Counted from the first letter of the stretch, positions 38,890-50,653 are shown. The stretch: DNA of 64,000 bases from Epiperipatus broadwayi (GCA_028023455.1 JAQFVV010000151.1:2041097-2105096); one strand, 5' to 3'. The notes: a model not told the origin generated them from the sequence alone. Program-made: numbers and translations.

Positions 38890-39346
38890 AATGTAAGGAA
38901 AGTAGTTTATTGTTTAAGGCTTGAACGGGATCTATAGCAACAAAAGAATATACATGTAAATGGAAAACTATAGGTGATTTAGTGTGCAAATTGTGTAAGG
39001 AAGGTATAGAAAATATTAGGCATCTGTTGATTGAATGTAAATGCTTGAAAGCAGAAAGGGTACAGATAATGAAGTTATGGAAGAATAGGTATGAACAAAG
39101 TGACTATACAGAAAGGGAGTTATTAGTTTTTATGCTGGGTTTGCGAAAAGATAAGGGGGATTTAGATATAAAGGTCATAAAGTTGACAAAGTTTATGTTG
39201 TGGAAATGGGATTGGGCAGAATATGGGAAGACTTAGAATGGGGAATGGAAAATAAAGTGGCTAACAGGTTTATCTGGGCATAATTGCGGAGATATTCTTG
39301 ACTTCGTTTAAGGAGAAGCCAAATATATCACATCACAACATCACAT
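38890..39346 (+). pseudogene. LINE ORF2 C-terminus and 3' end, copy 3
   Basis: The + frame 38982-39236 encodes a C-terminal zinc knuckle, CKLCKEGIENIRHLLIECK (C-x2-C, H, C), then ERELLVFMLGLRKDKGDLD and a tryptophan-containing end. It is followed by about 110 bp of 3' untranslated region that matches the copies at 9.5 and 16.5 kb and by a CATCA-rich tail. The tail directly meets the truncated left end of the second repeat A copy at 39347. Confidence 0.7.
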
Positions 39347-41562
39347 GGAAAATTTATTTACTGTGATCAAAATGGATGAGGATGATGGTTTGCACTGACT
39401 GAACTCAGGGAGAAACAAGAAATCTTAAATATTGTTTAGATAATTGAGAAATAAAAGCACTAAAACAAACATCAGCCAAATTAAGTTTAAACAAATTTTA
39501 TTTACGAGAAATATAAATTATAAGTTAAAAGTTTAGAATACAAGAAATAGGGTTATATCAGGCGTGTACCAGAAAGTATAAAATTCAAAGCTCTGGCAGA
39601 CAGACTAATTTTCTAACATTGAATTATAAAGGGAGGAAACAATTTCTTTCAGCTGAAAATTCCCCAACAATACTGGTTTTCCCATTCATAGATACGAAAC
39701 AATACGTTCCTGAAAAAAATCAATGAAACCAGTGCCAGCAAGCATTTCTTGGCCTGGAAAATGCGTCAGGACCAGGAACATTATATTGCTGGTAGAAGCT
39801 GCATCTTATACTATGTTTAAAGCAAAGATGATTGAGTTACCCCAAGATCAAAAGAAAAATATGATTAGTACGTCGGAGTATAAATTATAAAATGGGAGGA
39901 AATTTACGTCTACAATTTAATGAAATGACAAACTTAGAAAATACTCCAATGCGAATGATTTCAAATTAATAAAATATTAAACCTAGGATGAAAGGAAAAC
40001 TGTCATTTAAAACTGGCGAATCCCCAACCAAATGAGTGGCCAAAACTAATAATAATTAAAGGTCGCAATAGCAGACAAGTAAATAATTAGAAAACCTGTT
40101 ATGTCTGCCCAAGCATTTCAAGAAAGTGAATTACAAATAAACGTATAAACGAAGTTCTGAGTACACACTCTGATAAAATTTAAAACCACAGATAAAGATA
40201 AAATAAATCTAGCAAGCAAATATAAACTCTGACCTAGATTTTTTTATAAGTTAGTTTATCAGAGAATGCATATGAGCAGAAAATATTAAAACATTAAATG
40301 GTTTAGCAGAAAGGTTTCTTTCACTAAAATTTATAAAAGGGAATTAATATTATCTTCCTGCTGGAAACTTATAAAAGAACAATCTAGCTTCCCGATTTAG
40401 AGATATATGAAAAATATATGGTCTTGCAGGAAATCAACAAAACGGCACCAGAAAACATTTCCTGCCTTGGAATAATGCACTGAGACAAAAATGTAATATT
40501 GTTAGTAGGACAGTCCTCCGATATACTACCTTTAAAGCAATTTGGGGTCGATTTACATGCAAGACAAACAAAAAATATGATAATGATGTTACGTAATCTA
40601 GAAAATAAGAAAAGAAATCTCTAACTACAGAAAACCAGAACAATAAACATGATAAACCAGCAGCCAAAATATTTTGTGGTTTGCAAAAAGCGCAAACGCA
40701 GTAATTTAAATCAATAAGTGGATAATAAAATAAATACAGGTGAGCTAATTTAAAATTGCATAAGACTGCTAAAGCATTTATTAAAAGTTAGGCATAAAAT
40801 TAAAAATATATTAAGTATATAAAAATACAAACTCACTAGACACTCTCCGATAAATAAAATTGAAAGCAAACTTGGAATCTTAAAACTAAGATTCCAAGAC
40901 AGACAGCAAAATACAATGAAAAACAAATACAGTTAATAAATATGAGATTAAATCAATCTTACGAATACAGATTTATTTCAGATTGAGCAGAGATTTAACT
41001 AAAAAATATACCCTGGAAAGAATAAAATAAAAATATTTACCTTACACTATGAATCTCAGCAGGCTATAATCAAAGTGTGTAAAAGAATACTGAATCTCAC
41101 TTTGAAGCAGTGTGTTAGCCAAGAAGAAACCCTATTGTCCCCTAAATTTGAGGGATTATTTATACCACACTACATTTCCCACAAAAACTTTTCTTGTTGT
41201 CGAATTCTATGCCTTAGGGCAGGGCAAATCTCAATCTCCTGCTCAATCTAATGAGGAATTCCAACTAAGGATTATTTAAAACAGAAACACAAAATTAAAT
41301 CTCCACTTTTAGAATAAACTTAGACATGATTAAAATAAAAGCGACAGGAATGTAATTGACAAGCAGTGAAAGAAAACTATTTTAAAATCAATTCTATAAA
41401 AAAAAATTAAAATGACCTATTTTAAACATATATCAGTATGTGTTTTAATACACGTACTTTTTTTAAATAAAAAAAATTTTTAACATTAGAAATTTAACGA
41501 AAATTAAAAGTATTTTAATTTTAGATCATAAAACCATTGAATTGGATATCAATCTGGTTCAA
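39347..41562. repeat. Large repeat A, second copy (2.2 kb)
   Basis: Direct repeat of 34980-37292, several percent different. It includes an about 195-bp segment (39405-39598) missing from the first copy and lacks that copy's extra segment at 36.5 kb. It ends near CAATCTGGTTCA, where the Penelope-like coding remnant follows within 100 bp. Confidence 0.7.
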
Positions 41563-41639
41563 TATACATATAAAACTTGAATATATTCCAAATAACGATT
41601 AACAAATTATAATATAAATGATGAATATAATAAATTAAA

Positions 41640-42428
41640 AGGTCTTAAATGGAATATGGAGAAAGAATATAATAATAGTAATAAATATTTAGATTTGATT
41701 ATTTCAAGGAACAATAATATGATTGACTATAAATTGTTTATTAAACCTATTGAAACGAGAGCGTATATTCCATATTTATCTAAAATGCCACATAATTATA
41801 AAATGGCTGGTTTTAGGTTATTTTTACATATAAATAATATTTTGTGTAAATATTCATGTGATAAAAAAAAAATATTGAAAATTATGTAGGTGAATTATTG
41901 TGTGGTTTATAATATAAAAGAAATTTATCAGGTGATTTATCAATTTAATAAGAAAATTAATAGAAATGTTGGTGATGAAGAAATTGAGAGTAAGAAGTGG
42001 ATTTCTTTGCCTTTTTATTATAATAATCAAGAAAAATTTATGAAAAAAGTTTATAACAGAATATATAACGTTTCATTTTATGAATCGGGTAATTTAAATA
42101 AAAATGATTAATAATTCAAAAGATAAGTTAAAAAAACGTAATATATTTTATAGAATTTTTTGTAGGTGTAACTTATCATATGTGGGGGAATCTAGATGTA
42201 ATATGAAGAAAAGAATTAAAGAGCATAAATTGTTGTATAAAAAAGTTTTAAAAAATGTACAGATATATAGCGATAGTAACAATAAAGTGAAGTTATATAC
42301 TGAATCTGTTTTTTATGATCATAATAGGAATTGTAATTTTAAACTTGATTTTGATATAAAAAAGATAAAAATTTTAGGTCGAGAATGAGATAACGAAAAA
42401 ATAAAAATTAAAGAGGCAGTTTTTATTA
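41640..42428 (+). pseudogene. Penelope-like element, 3' part: end of RT and GIY-YIG endonuclease
   Basis: Three + frames (41656-41889, 41890-42111, 42104-42388) read as one protein broken by a stop at 41887 and one frameshift. The first has KYLDLIISRNNN, then a K-P-x-E-T-x-A-Y-I-P-Y-L-S segment and MPHNYK, as in the final block of Penelope-type RTs. The third has IFYRIFCRCNLSYVGES then KKRIKEH, the GIY-YIG nuclease core with the Y-V-G-E signature. After 42388 another frame gives KIKIKEAVFINK, the usual C-terminal tail. It stops where a foldback element begins. The catalytic RT part is missing. Penelope-like elements use this nuclease for target cleavage. Confidence 0.75.
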
Positions 42429-42810
42429 ATAAAATCACATGATCGCCATTTTTTATGCTTGCTTATAACTGTTATTAAAACAGGCAATACTCTTTATACC
42501 TATTCCCACTCAGTGCAAGCCAAAGTAATCAATGGATTCCAGAAGGCTTGTGCATAAAATCCAATCTAGTGCCCACTCATCCAATATCCCCATACTATTT
42601 TCTGGTTAGGTGCAGTACTCTCAGATCCAAGGCTCCTCACTGCTGAAGGCCACAAGCCAAAAACTAGTCTGGGGATATTGGATGAGTAGGCACTAGATAG
42701 GGATTTTATGCACAAGCCTTCTGGCATCCATTGATTACTGTAGTTTATCCATTGATTACTGTAGTTTGCTGTGTGTGGCAATACATATAGCGAGTTTTGC
42801 ATGTTTTAGG
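42429..42810. repeat. Foldback family copy inserted in the Penelope remnant
   Basis: It begins with AATCACATGATCGCCATT next to a TTAA at 42426-42429. Inverted halves: CCAAAGTAATCAATGGATTC near 42520 against the complement near 42730. A 21-bp unit is duplicated at 42726-42767. The 78-codon minus frame here is only the translation of the repeat; the same peptide words (GLCIKSLSSAYSSNI) appear in the copy at 26.1 kb. Confidence 0.75.
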
Positions 42811-43780
42811 TATAAAAATACAATAATGGACAGTCAGCAAATGTTAGGACTAATGAATTGTGGGATATTTAAATCAACATGTGTTTCCGGTTAGTAATAG
42901 ATGATTCCATTTTGAAATTGGAGTTGATAATGATTATGAATATAATTGAAAATATTTCTCTATGAGTTTTTATTTATATTATATTATAAATTGTTTACCG
43001 TTATTTGGAATATATTCAAGTTTCGTTATTGTATTATTAATATTAGTGGACATTTTATTTTGTTTTGATATATATATATATATAGCACTGCAATTGGCTA
43101 TATTTTATATATATTCATTGATCTCTAGCAATGGATGCTGAAACTGATCAAGATAAAAGATTGTAATCTGTACAAAATTGAGCTATAACACACATATATA
43201 ATAACAAAAACATTTGGCATTTTATGCTACATACAATTTATTTGCTGAACATAGTAAGTGACTACAATTCTACTATAAATTAAATATATAAAATACAACA
43301 TATAAATAACCATTAACATCTATAACTAAATTAAATTAAGCACTTTATAAAAAAAAATGAACGACCTGAGTTTTTCATGTAGAAATTTTTGCTACATCGG
43401 ACAAAACTTAACTGGGAAAGTTTTTTCCATTTTTCTATAAGTCCTAATAAAAACATTTTTACGTTTATAATATGTTTTTATTTTACTGTAATTTTAATTC
43501 TTTTTAACCAATCATTTTCATACATCTGAAATATATTATTCTTTTCAAATTGTAATCTTGTCATTAAAACTAAATGAAGAGTGTACAATAATTCTAACAA
43601 GCTTTATCAATAAATGCCGCAAGAGAAAGCATTTAAAAATCTCTACCTAGAAATTATCCCTATCCTCAGGCCAGTTTCATGCTTTTGGCAATTCTCAGTG
43701 AGGTGCTGGATATTTCAGACATCAGATCCAAAATACAAACTCAAAGCCATCACTTATCTGATAGTTAACTTTTAAATAGA
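42811..43780. other. A+T-rich DNA, nothing recognised
   Basis: There is an AT dinucleotide run near 43066-43084. No frame of interest. Confidence 0.45.
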
Positions 43781-44575
43781 TGTTGTGCATTTACCCACGA
43801 CTTGCATAAGGCAAACCACACTTAATTAACAATTAAAAATAAATTTAGACTAAAATATTTATTACAAGTTATACAACACAAAACTAGAATATATATAAGC
43901 TTCATTATGAATAATATATACACATAATAACAATAAATGATCACAGAGTTCTTAAACACTCTTAAAAAATAGTCCAACACTTACTGTCTCATTTAATACA
44001 TTGACTCGTTAACAACAATGCTAAATAAATACAGTTCCCCACATTAATATCTAAGAGCCCTTTAGGCTTACAAAAAAAAAACATAACAAGATTGGGGTGA
44101 TCTGCTTTAAATCTAGTTGGATTTTTTATATCTTCAGATTCCGAACATCTGGGTTTATTCTCTCGCAGATGTTGACTGGTTACTGATGATACTTGTTGTG
44201 CACAAACACTTCATGAACACAAAATAGGAAAAAGAGCTAAAAAAGACATGTAATTCTACTATCCCAAGTTTTTCTAGTTTTCAGATTAATTGTTCTCTCA
44301 TCTGCATTTTCCATTACTTAACATTCCTTTGTGAAGCATTTTGTTAATTGCATTTTCTAGATCTATTTCCATTAAGATTTTATCCTTACTAATTTATTCA
44401 ACATTTGCATTTCCTTTCTTTTCATTAAATCAGCTGAAACATTTAGGAATATAAATGATTATTTATGTAATTGAAAAGTTTTCATTATCTTTAATAAATA
44501 CTTTTAACTTAAACTTGTGGAGTATTCTTATCGATCTTTTTAATCTATAATATTTCTTGTGCTTAAAATACTACA
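43781..44575 (-). repeat. 3' LTR of a Ty3/gypsy-type element
   Basis: The 795-bp LTR starts TGTTGTGCATTTACCCA and ends AAAATACTACA, so it has the usual TG...CA ends. It matches 48397-49166 throughout with roughly one difference in ten bases. Flanks of the whole element: ATAGA at 43776-43780 and GTAGA at 49167-49171, a 5-bp target duplication with one mismatch. Confidence 0.9.
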
Positions 44576-44592
44576 ATTCCTCACCTCACTCC
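44576..44592 (-). other. Polypurine tract
   Basis: On the minus strand, directly before the 3' LTR, the sequence GGAGTGAGGTGAGGAAT is nearly all purine, the expected primer for plus-strand DNA synthesis. Confidence 0.7.
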
Positions 44593-44899
44593 AGAAATTG
44601 CAATATTCCTTTAAACATAATCGCTCCATCTTTCTGGTTTTCTTTTTATGTGTACAGGTCTGAGCAATTTTTGGCAATTTTTTAAAATTTCTGGTTCCAC
44701 TTGAATTTCTTCTGAAATTTCTTCACTGTCTTCCTCAATTAATTGATTATCCTGTCTTTCTTCCCATGTTGCTTCTTTCATCAGTCCCTGCCTCCTTCCT
44801 ATTTGAATCTTGCCATATTTTCAGCTGCAAATCCTCCGGCTATCTTTTCTTTATATGGTTCATGTGGCATCTGTATTTTAAACCATTAATTCCACTAAC

Positions 44900-47470
44900 C
44901 ATGTATATCTGATTTGACAATACTTTGTTTATTATTCCCTTGATCTATTTTTTGTATATAATATCTCTCACCCATATAGGTTCACTAACTCCAAAAAATT
45001 TATTTGACTTCACATTTGGAACACAAACCTTTTCCTTCGGATGCAAAACTGTCAATTTAGTCTTTAGTTTTTGTCCACTCATTAATTCTTCTGGAGATTT
45101 TCCCAATCATTGTAGATGGCGTTGAATGTTGTTATAGTATAAATGTCTGAAAAGTGTTTTGGATTTCTACATTACTCATTTTTTTAGCAGTCTCTTTACT
45201 TCTGTACCACATTCTCAAATAATCCATTTGACTGAGGATGATATGAAGGTGTGCACATATGATGGATCCCACAGTTACTAAAAAATAGTTGCCATTCCTC
45301 TCCAGTAAAATCTGCTTCATTATCTGATACAACCACTTCTGGAAAACCATGAATCGAGCATACCATCTTTTAAACATTTAATTGTTTCTAGGGCACTAGT
45401 ATCTTTTACAATATGAAATTCTATCCATCTTGAGAATGAATCTGTCAATATCCATTCACTGGTCCTGCATGATCAATATGAACTCTCTTCCATGCTTTTG
45501 TTGCTTTCGGCCAAGATGCAAAACATTTTGCAGGTAAAGCACTTTCTGATTGATTGCAGCATGACATTTAATGAAATTTTTTATACCTGCATTAATTTGT
45601 GGCCACCAGACATAGCTATTTTCCAAAGCTTTCACATGCGCTATGCCTGGATGCCCTTCATGGAGAACCTTCAAAACTTTATCCCTCCCTATAGGCAGTA
45701 TAACTACTCTATCCCCATTACTATACACCCCCTATAAATAGATAACTGCTGTCTATTAGCCCAAAACCTCATGGCCACATAACTAGGTCTAGATTTAGGC
45801 CAGCCCTTCTTAATCCAATTAATAAGAATATCGTAGTCCATTTTTGGACTGCATTACTATTTAGTACTTGTGAGTTCATATTGTCAATATAATTAACTTC
45901 AAACTCACTATTGCATGCATCTTGACTATCAGGGAACCTTGACAATGTGTCTGTATGTGAGATTTCTTTTTCCTCATTTACTATTCAGGAATCATGCAGC
46001 TAACACATTCTTCCATTGTAACATCCATGGGCTTAAATGTTCAGGTGCTGCACAATCATTTCCAAAAATCCCCAAAAAAGGCTTATGGTCTTTAATAATT
46101 TCAAAACTCCACCCGAAAACAAACTGATGATATTTTTCAACTGCAAAAATGATTGTATGAGTTTCTTTGTCAATTTGAGTATAATTAAGCTCAGCTTTTG
46201 ACAATGTTCTGGATGCATAAGCTACAGACCACTCATTATTATCTACAGGGTGAGTTAATACAGCCCTCCCCCCCAGTCTGATGCATCAGTAGTAATTATA
46301 ACTTCATCCTCACTGTCAAAATGCACCAATAACATATTAGATGATAAAAGATCTTTAGTTTTTTCAAAAGCCCTGTCTTGAGTTTCAGACCAAACGCAAC
46401 TTTGCTTTTTGCACAATAACTCATATAACGGTTTTGCCAATATCACCTTATCCTTTAAAAACAGCTCAAAATTTTTTTACTAGCCCTAAAAATGTCAGAA
46501 TCTGCTTTACATTCTTAGGTTTTTCCACATTTCTAGCAGCCCTGACTTTGTCTGTTAAATGACGCTTTCCTTTATCAGAAATGCTGTGACTTAGAAACTT
46601 TAATTCTTGTGCATACACACTTTTCATACCTTAACTTAACACCTGGCTGACTTAATTTATCACAAACTTTCAAAATTCTGTCTCTTAACAATTCACTAGA
46701 TGTAGCTGTTATCAAAATGCCATCATAATAAGGCATTATGCCTTTTAACTCTGATAACATTGAATTTAACTTGGCCTGAAAAAGGTTCAGAGCCATAGCA
46801 ATTTCGAATGGTGAAACATTCCATTTGAACAGCCTAAATCATGTAGTTAGCATCAATACCTAAATCATGTAGTTAGCATCAATATTCTTCAACAAACTCA
46901 CTAAAACTTCCTAACATTAGGTACATTATATGCATCTTTATTAAATTAGTTATTCACTGTCACCCAGTAATCTCAGCATATTCTGATTTGCTTGTCAGGT
47001 TAAACACCAACATTTTTTAACTTCTCCTCAACCTTTTCTCTCTATGCAAATGGAATCTTCCGCAGCTTACAGACAACAGGCCATGCATTTTCATTTAATT
47101 CTAAATCAACCAGGTTTGCTTTTATTAAACCTAATTCCTCAGAAAATAATTCAGGGTACCTATTCACCATTTCTTGTTCCATGGAAATGTTTTTTAACAA
47201 TTGATGCTGTAATACATAATTTCTTAAACCACTGTCTACTGATTATTGGAGTTATGGTAAGTAGCATACTTTATTTCTATATGAAATTGGAGCCTTTTCC
47301 ATTCCAACTAATACTAGCAAGTTTCTGCTTATATCTTTAACTTTAATTTCAGACTTCAATTTCCACAGTCCTATAACCTTCTGATATTTCCTTCCATTGT
47401 CTTTCGGACAACAATGAAATACCCGAGCCACTGTCAATCTCCATTTCAAGTTCATTGCTACATATTTTAA
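44900..47470 (-). pseudogene. pol of the Ty3/gypsy-type element (protease, RT, RNase H, integrase), dead
   Basis: Domains follow in minus direction. Protease: a D-S-G-S active-site motif within ELEMEIDSGSGISLL, about 47400-47455. RT: at about 46735 PYYDGILI stands for the Y-x-D-D box, so the second catalytic aspartate is glycine. The thumb KNVKQILTFLGLVKKF is near 46490. RNase H: TTDASDWGGGL near 46290, then ELNYTQIDKETHTIIFAVEK near 46130. Integrase: zinc region HEGHPGIAHVKALENSYVWW near 45650, and a core ending in a frame with VSDNEADFTG and the P-S-Y-H-P-Q-S-N-G motif at 45230-45340. Integrase after RNase H is the Ty3 order. Several frameshifts and stops, plus a 26-bp tandem duplication (46833-46884), disable it. 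Confidence 0.82.
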
Positions 47471-48390
47471 GTGTTAGCATACATTGATTTTGTCAGTGTG
47501 ACATCATACTCATTAATATTAACTTCATCATTTCCCTCCCCTCCATTTGGTTATTTCACTTTTACCTTTTTGCTTGGTGTTTTTGCAAATTGCAGCTAAA
47601 TGTCCTTTGTTGCCGCAATTAAAACAGTTTTCTGTACACTATTTCCAATTCTTAGCAAGATGGCCTCTTTTCCCACAGCAAAAACATTTCCCTACAGGTA
47701 TTGGTTCGCTACTTGCTTTATCATTTTTCTGTGGCATACTTTTATTCATTTTATAAACTGCAGTTCTGCTCTCTACTTCTAAAAGTGAGAGCTTGCTCAA
47801 TAATTAACTCATATGCAATCCCTTTTTTGATTGCTGATTCATAAGACAACTATGTTTCAGACAATGAGGTTTGTCTTAGCTTTTCATCTGCCATTACCCT
47901 TAGTAATTGGTCCAACAAAACTTGTTCACCAAATTTCCCATATTGACAGTTTTTTACTAACTACTGTAACACTGTCAAAATCTTTTATTTTTTCACCTTT
48001 CAACTGTCTTCTATTATGGAGTGCCAATCTTGTGATATGCCTAGATGGCTGTGGGCTAAAATACTATGTTAATTTATTAACTATCACCTCGTAATTTACT
48101 GCTTCCATTATACATCCGTCCAACAACTTATTAATGATTTCAATTAACTTCCTACCTGCACAAGATTGCTATCTTTCTACTATTATCACCTATTCCATAA
48201 GTGTAAAAAAAATTTGCAGTTGAGTCACACACAATGGCCATTCCAATGCATTCTCTACATCAAATTCAGTGATACTACCTTGACAAATTGACATTTTTTC
48301 CATTGATCAAACTATCAACCTATACTATTTATTCTTGGCAATTCTAATTCTGCTTGTACTTTCCCTGTCTAGATTCGAAATTCTACTGCA
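47471..48390 (-). pseudogene. gag of the Ty3/gypsy-type element
   Basis: Two zinc knuckles are readable on the minus strand at about 47585-47695: CFNCGNKGHLAAIC is a full C-x2-C-x4-H-x4-C knuckle, and CFCCGKRGHLAKNW has lost its last cysteine. Upstream (to about 48300) the capsid-like part is broken by stops, with an open stretch around 47831-48094. Gag packages the element RNA. Confidence 0.7.
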
Positions 48391-48396
48391 CCATTT
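48375..48396 (-). other. Primer binding site (probable)
   Basis: Just inside the 5' LTR, after three bases, the minus strand reads TGGTGCAGTAGAATTTCGAA. A TGG start at this position is what a site complementary to a tRNA 3' CCA end requires, and the far end resembles a T-loop. Which tRNA is not clear. Confidence 0.5.
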
Positions 48397-49166
48397 TGTT
48401 GTATATTTACCCATGACTTGCATAAAGCAAACCACAATTAATTAACAACTAAAAGTAAATTTAGACTAAAAAATTTATTACAGGTTATACAACGCAAAAC
48501 TAGAATATGTATAAGTTCCATTATGAATAATATATACACCTAATAATAATAAATGATCGTGGAGTTGTTAAACACTCTTAAAAAATAGTCCGACATTTAC
48601 TGTCTCAATTAATGCATTGACTCCTTAACAACTAGGCTAAATAAATACAGTTCCCAACATTAATACCTAAGAGCCCTTTAGGCTTACAAAAAACATAATA
48701 AGATCGAGGTGATCTGCTTTAAATCTAGTCGGATTTTTTTATACCTTCAGATTCCGAACATCTGGGTTTATTCCCTCGCAGATGTTGACTGGTTGCTGAC
48801 GATACTTATTGCACTTAAACCTTCACCAACCCAAAGTAGGACAAGAGCAAAAAAAGACACATAATTCTACTATCCCAAGTTTTTATAGTTTTCAGATTAA
48901 TAGTTATCTCATTCACATTTTCCATTACTTAAAATTCCTTTGCGAAGCATTTCGTTAATTGCATTTTCCGGATCTATTTCTATTAAGATTTTATTTTTAC
49001 TAATTCGTTCAACATTTGGGTTTCCTTTCTTTTCATTAAGTCAGTTGAAACATTTCAATTACATAACTAATCATTTACATTCCTAAAAGTTTTCATTATC
49101 ATTAATAAATACTTTTAACTCAAACCTCTGGAGTATTCTTATCTTTCTTGCACTTAAAATACTACA
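48397..49166 (-). repeat. 5' LTR of the Ty3/gypsy-type element
   Basis: The 770-bp partner of 43781-44575, starting TGTTGTATATTTACCCA and ending AAAATACTACA. It lacks a short piece near the end that the other copy has (TTTTTAATCTATAAT region). The divergence between the LTRs marks an old insertion. Confidence 0.9.
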
Positions 49167-49314
49167 GTAGATAACCTGAGATACCTATATATCTTCAAAT
49201 CCAGCTATCCAACTTAAATAGCTATATGGTTGCTGAGAATTCTTCAGCCATATTATTTATTAATAGTCTTAGCAATTTAACATCGCTAAGACTTAAAAGC
49301 AAAAAATGTAAAAA

Positions 49315-49625
49315 TATTTAAATAATCTATTTATCTGAAGGTTTGTGATGATGGTATATTATTAGATGTGATATGTTGGACTATTTCTATCATCTATGAG
49401 TGAATTTTGAATATATAGAAAATTTTAAACTTTCCAAATACAAACAACCTGTTATTTAATAACATTCACCCATAGAAGAGTGCAATTACTAACTTGCGTT
49501 GTCTATTTGTGTGTTATTACTAACAAGTTGTTTGTATTTGGAAAGTTTAAAATTTTCAATACATTCAACATTTACTCATAGTTAATGGCAATAGTCCAAC
49601 ACATCACATCTATTTAAATAATCTA
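49315..49625. mobile_element. MITE with about 90-bp inverted arms, upstream of TAF8
   Basis: The left arm (about 49363-49452) and the right arm (about 49521-49610) are inverted: AACTTTCCAAATACAAACAA against TTGTTTGTATTTGGAAAGTT, and AGATGTGATATGTTGGACTA against the near complement. A 15-bp direct repeat TATTTAAATAATCTA lies outside at 49315-49329 and 49611-49625. The element ends about 330 bp before the TAF8 start codon. Confidence 0.75.
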
Positions 49626-49779
49626 ATTGTTGTCTAATTATAATAATATTATTTTTTTTTTGCTAAGTTGTTTTTCTATAAAATAGTTTTTTCCTTTACA
49701 AATTAATTTCAAATCGTATACGTCTTTTATATATTAGCAATTAGTTTTTTTTATTTTATTTTATGACTTGCTTTTTTTT

Positions 49780-49958
49780 CTTTCAAGTTGGAAAGATCAA
49801 ATTCGTTTGCGCGTGACTGCTGTTGGTTAGCAAAATGTCGCTACAATTCATTGCATCGCATCGCTAGAAAATAAATAAATAAAGAAAATGGCGGATTACA
49901 TCTCGCTTAGTTACAAAAAACATTTTGATGGTTATTAATATTTTTATGTTGGACAACT
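49780..49958 (+). promoter_or_regulatory. TAF8 promoter and 5' untranslated region (probable)
   Basis: The 180 bp before the TAF8 ATG are richer in CG dinucleotides than the surroundings (for example GCGCGTGACTG at 49809 and TCGCATCGCTAG near 49855). At 49885-49894 lies AAAATGGCGG, the core of a YY1-type site, which in animal housekeeping genes often sits just downstream of the transcription start. No TATA box is at a convincing distance. Transcription start is inferred, not seen. Confidence 0.5.
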
Positions 49959-50100
49959 ATGACTTCAACATCAAACACATCTTTTGCAGCGGTTTACCGC
50001 AAAGGATTATTAACTACTGTTGGAGCTATATGTGTTGAAGCTGGGTTCACTTCAGCAGATAAAAGTGTTTTGGAAACATTAACTGAAATGCTTCAAAGTT
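49959..50100 (+). CDS. TAF8: TAF8 exon 1 (TFIID subunit 8, histone-fold start)
   Basis: Coding part of the first exon of TAF8, a TFIID subunit that pairs through its histone fold with TAF10 and works in the nucleus in RNA polymerase II preinitiation. The ATG is the first in this frame after an upstream TGA at 49946. The frame gives 47 codons plus one base and stops at a consensus donor, GTAAGT, at 50101. Residues about 13-47 match the known TAF8 fold: YRKGLL, then EAGF, then LTEMLQS, the last being identical to the vertebrate protein as I know it. The N-terminus before the fold is only about 12 residues, shorter than in vertebrates. No stop or frameshift is present, unlike all the transposon frames nearby. 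It joins in phase 1 to the exon at 57833. Identification rests on motif recall, not on a database search. Confidence 0.87.
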
Positions 50101-50653
50101 GTAAGTTTATGCTGTAAATTATTTTGTTAATAGTATAAAAAATTCATTAAATATTTTTAACTTCTGTAAATATATATGCTGTCTTATAAATTTTATTAGC
50201 AACAAATTATTTAATTAAAACAAAACATACAAATCTAATAAATTTTCATCAAGAACATAAGCGGTTTTTTACGTTATATGGTTGTATTATAAAAATTAAA
50301 AAAAGACCAAAAACTTATGGCACAAATAATGATAAAATTCTTTTGAATTATCACAGATTTATTTGCCCGTTCCTCTTCATTCAACGCGATCTTTATTTTA
50401 AATGATATTATTTTAATTGTAAAGGCTGCTTTGTTTTCTCTACGTTGTTGTTATATATTTCTTTGTAGAACTCTTTATGCTGTATATCATCTTTTATTTT
50501 AGTATAAAATTGTTTTATCTTACTACTAAGATAACTTTTTTCCTAATATCATAGTATTATATATTTGACTTTTATTGTCTTTTATAGTTTTTTTAATTTC
50601 ACTTCTTTATTTCTATATGCATTGATTAATTCTTATATAACAAACAGTATTTT

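Noticed and set aside
34980-41562. Repeat A copies as LTRs of one retrotransposon
   Set aside because: TG and CA ends are present, but flanking bases do not match, and the sequence between holds unrelated LINE fragments in both orientations.
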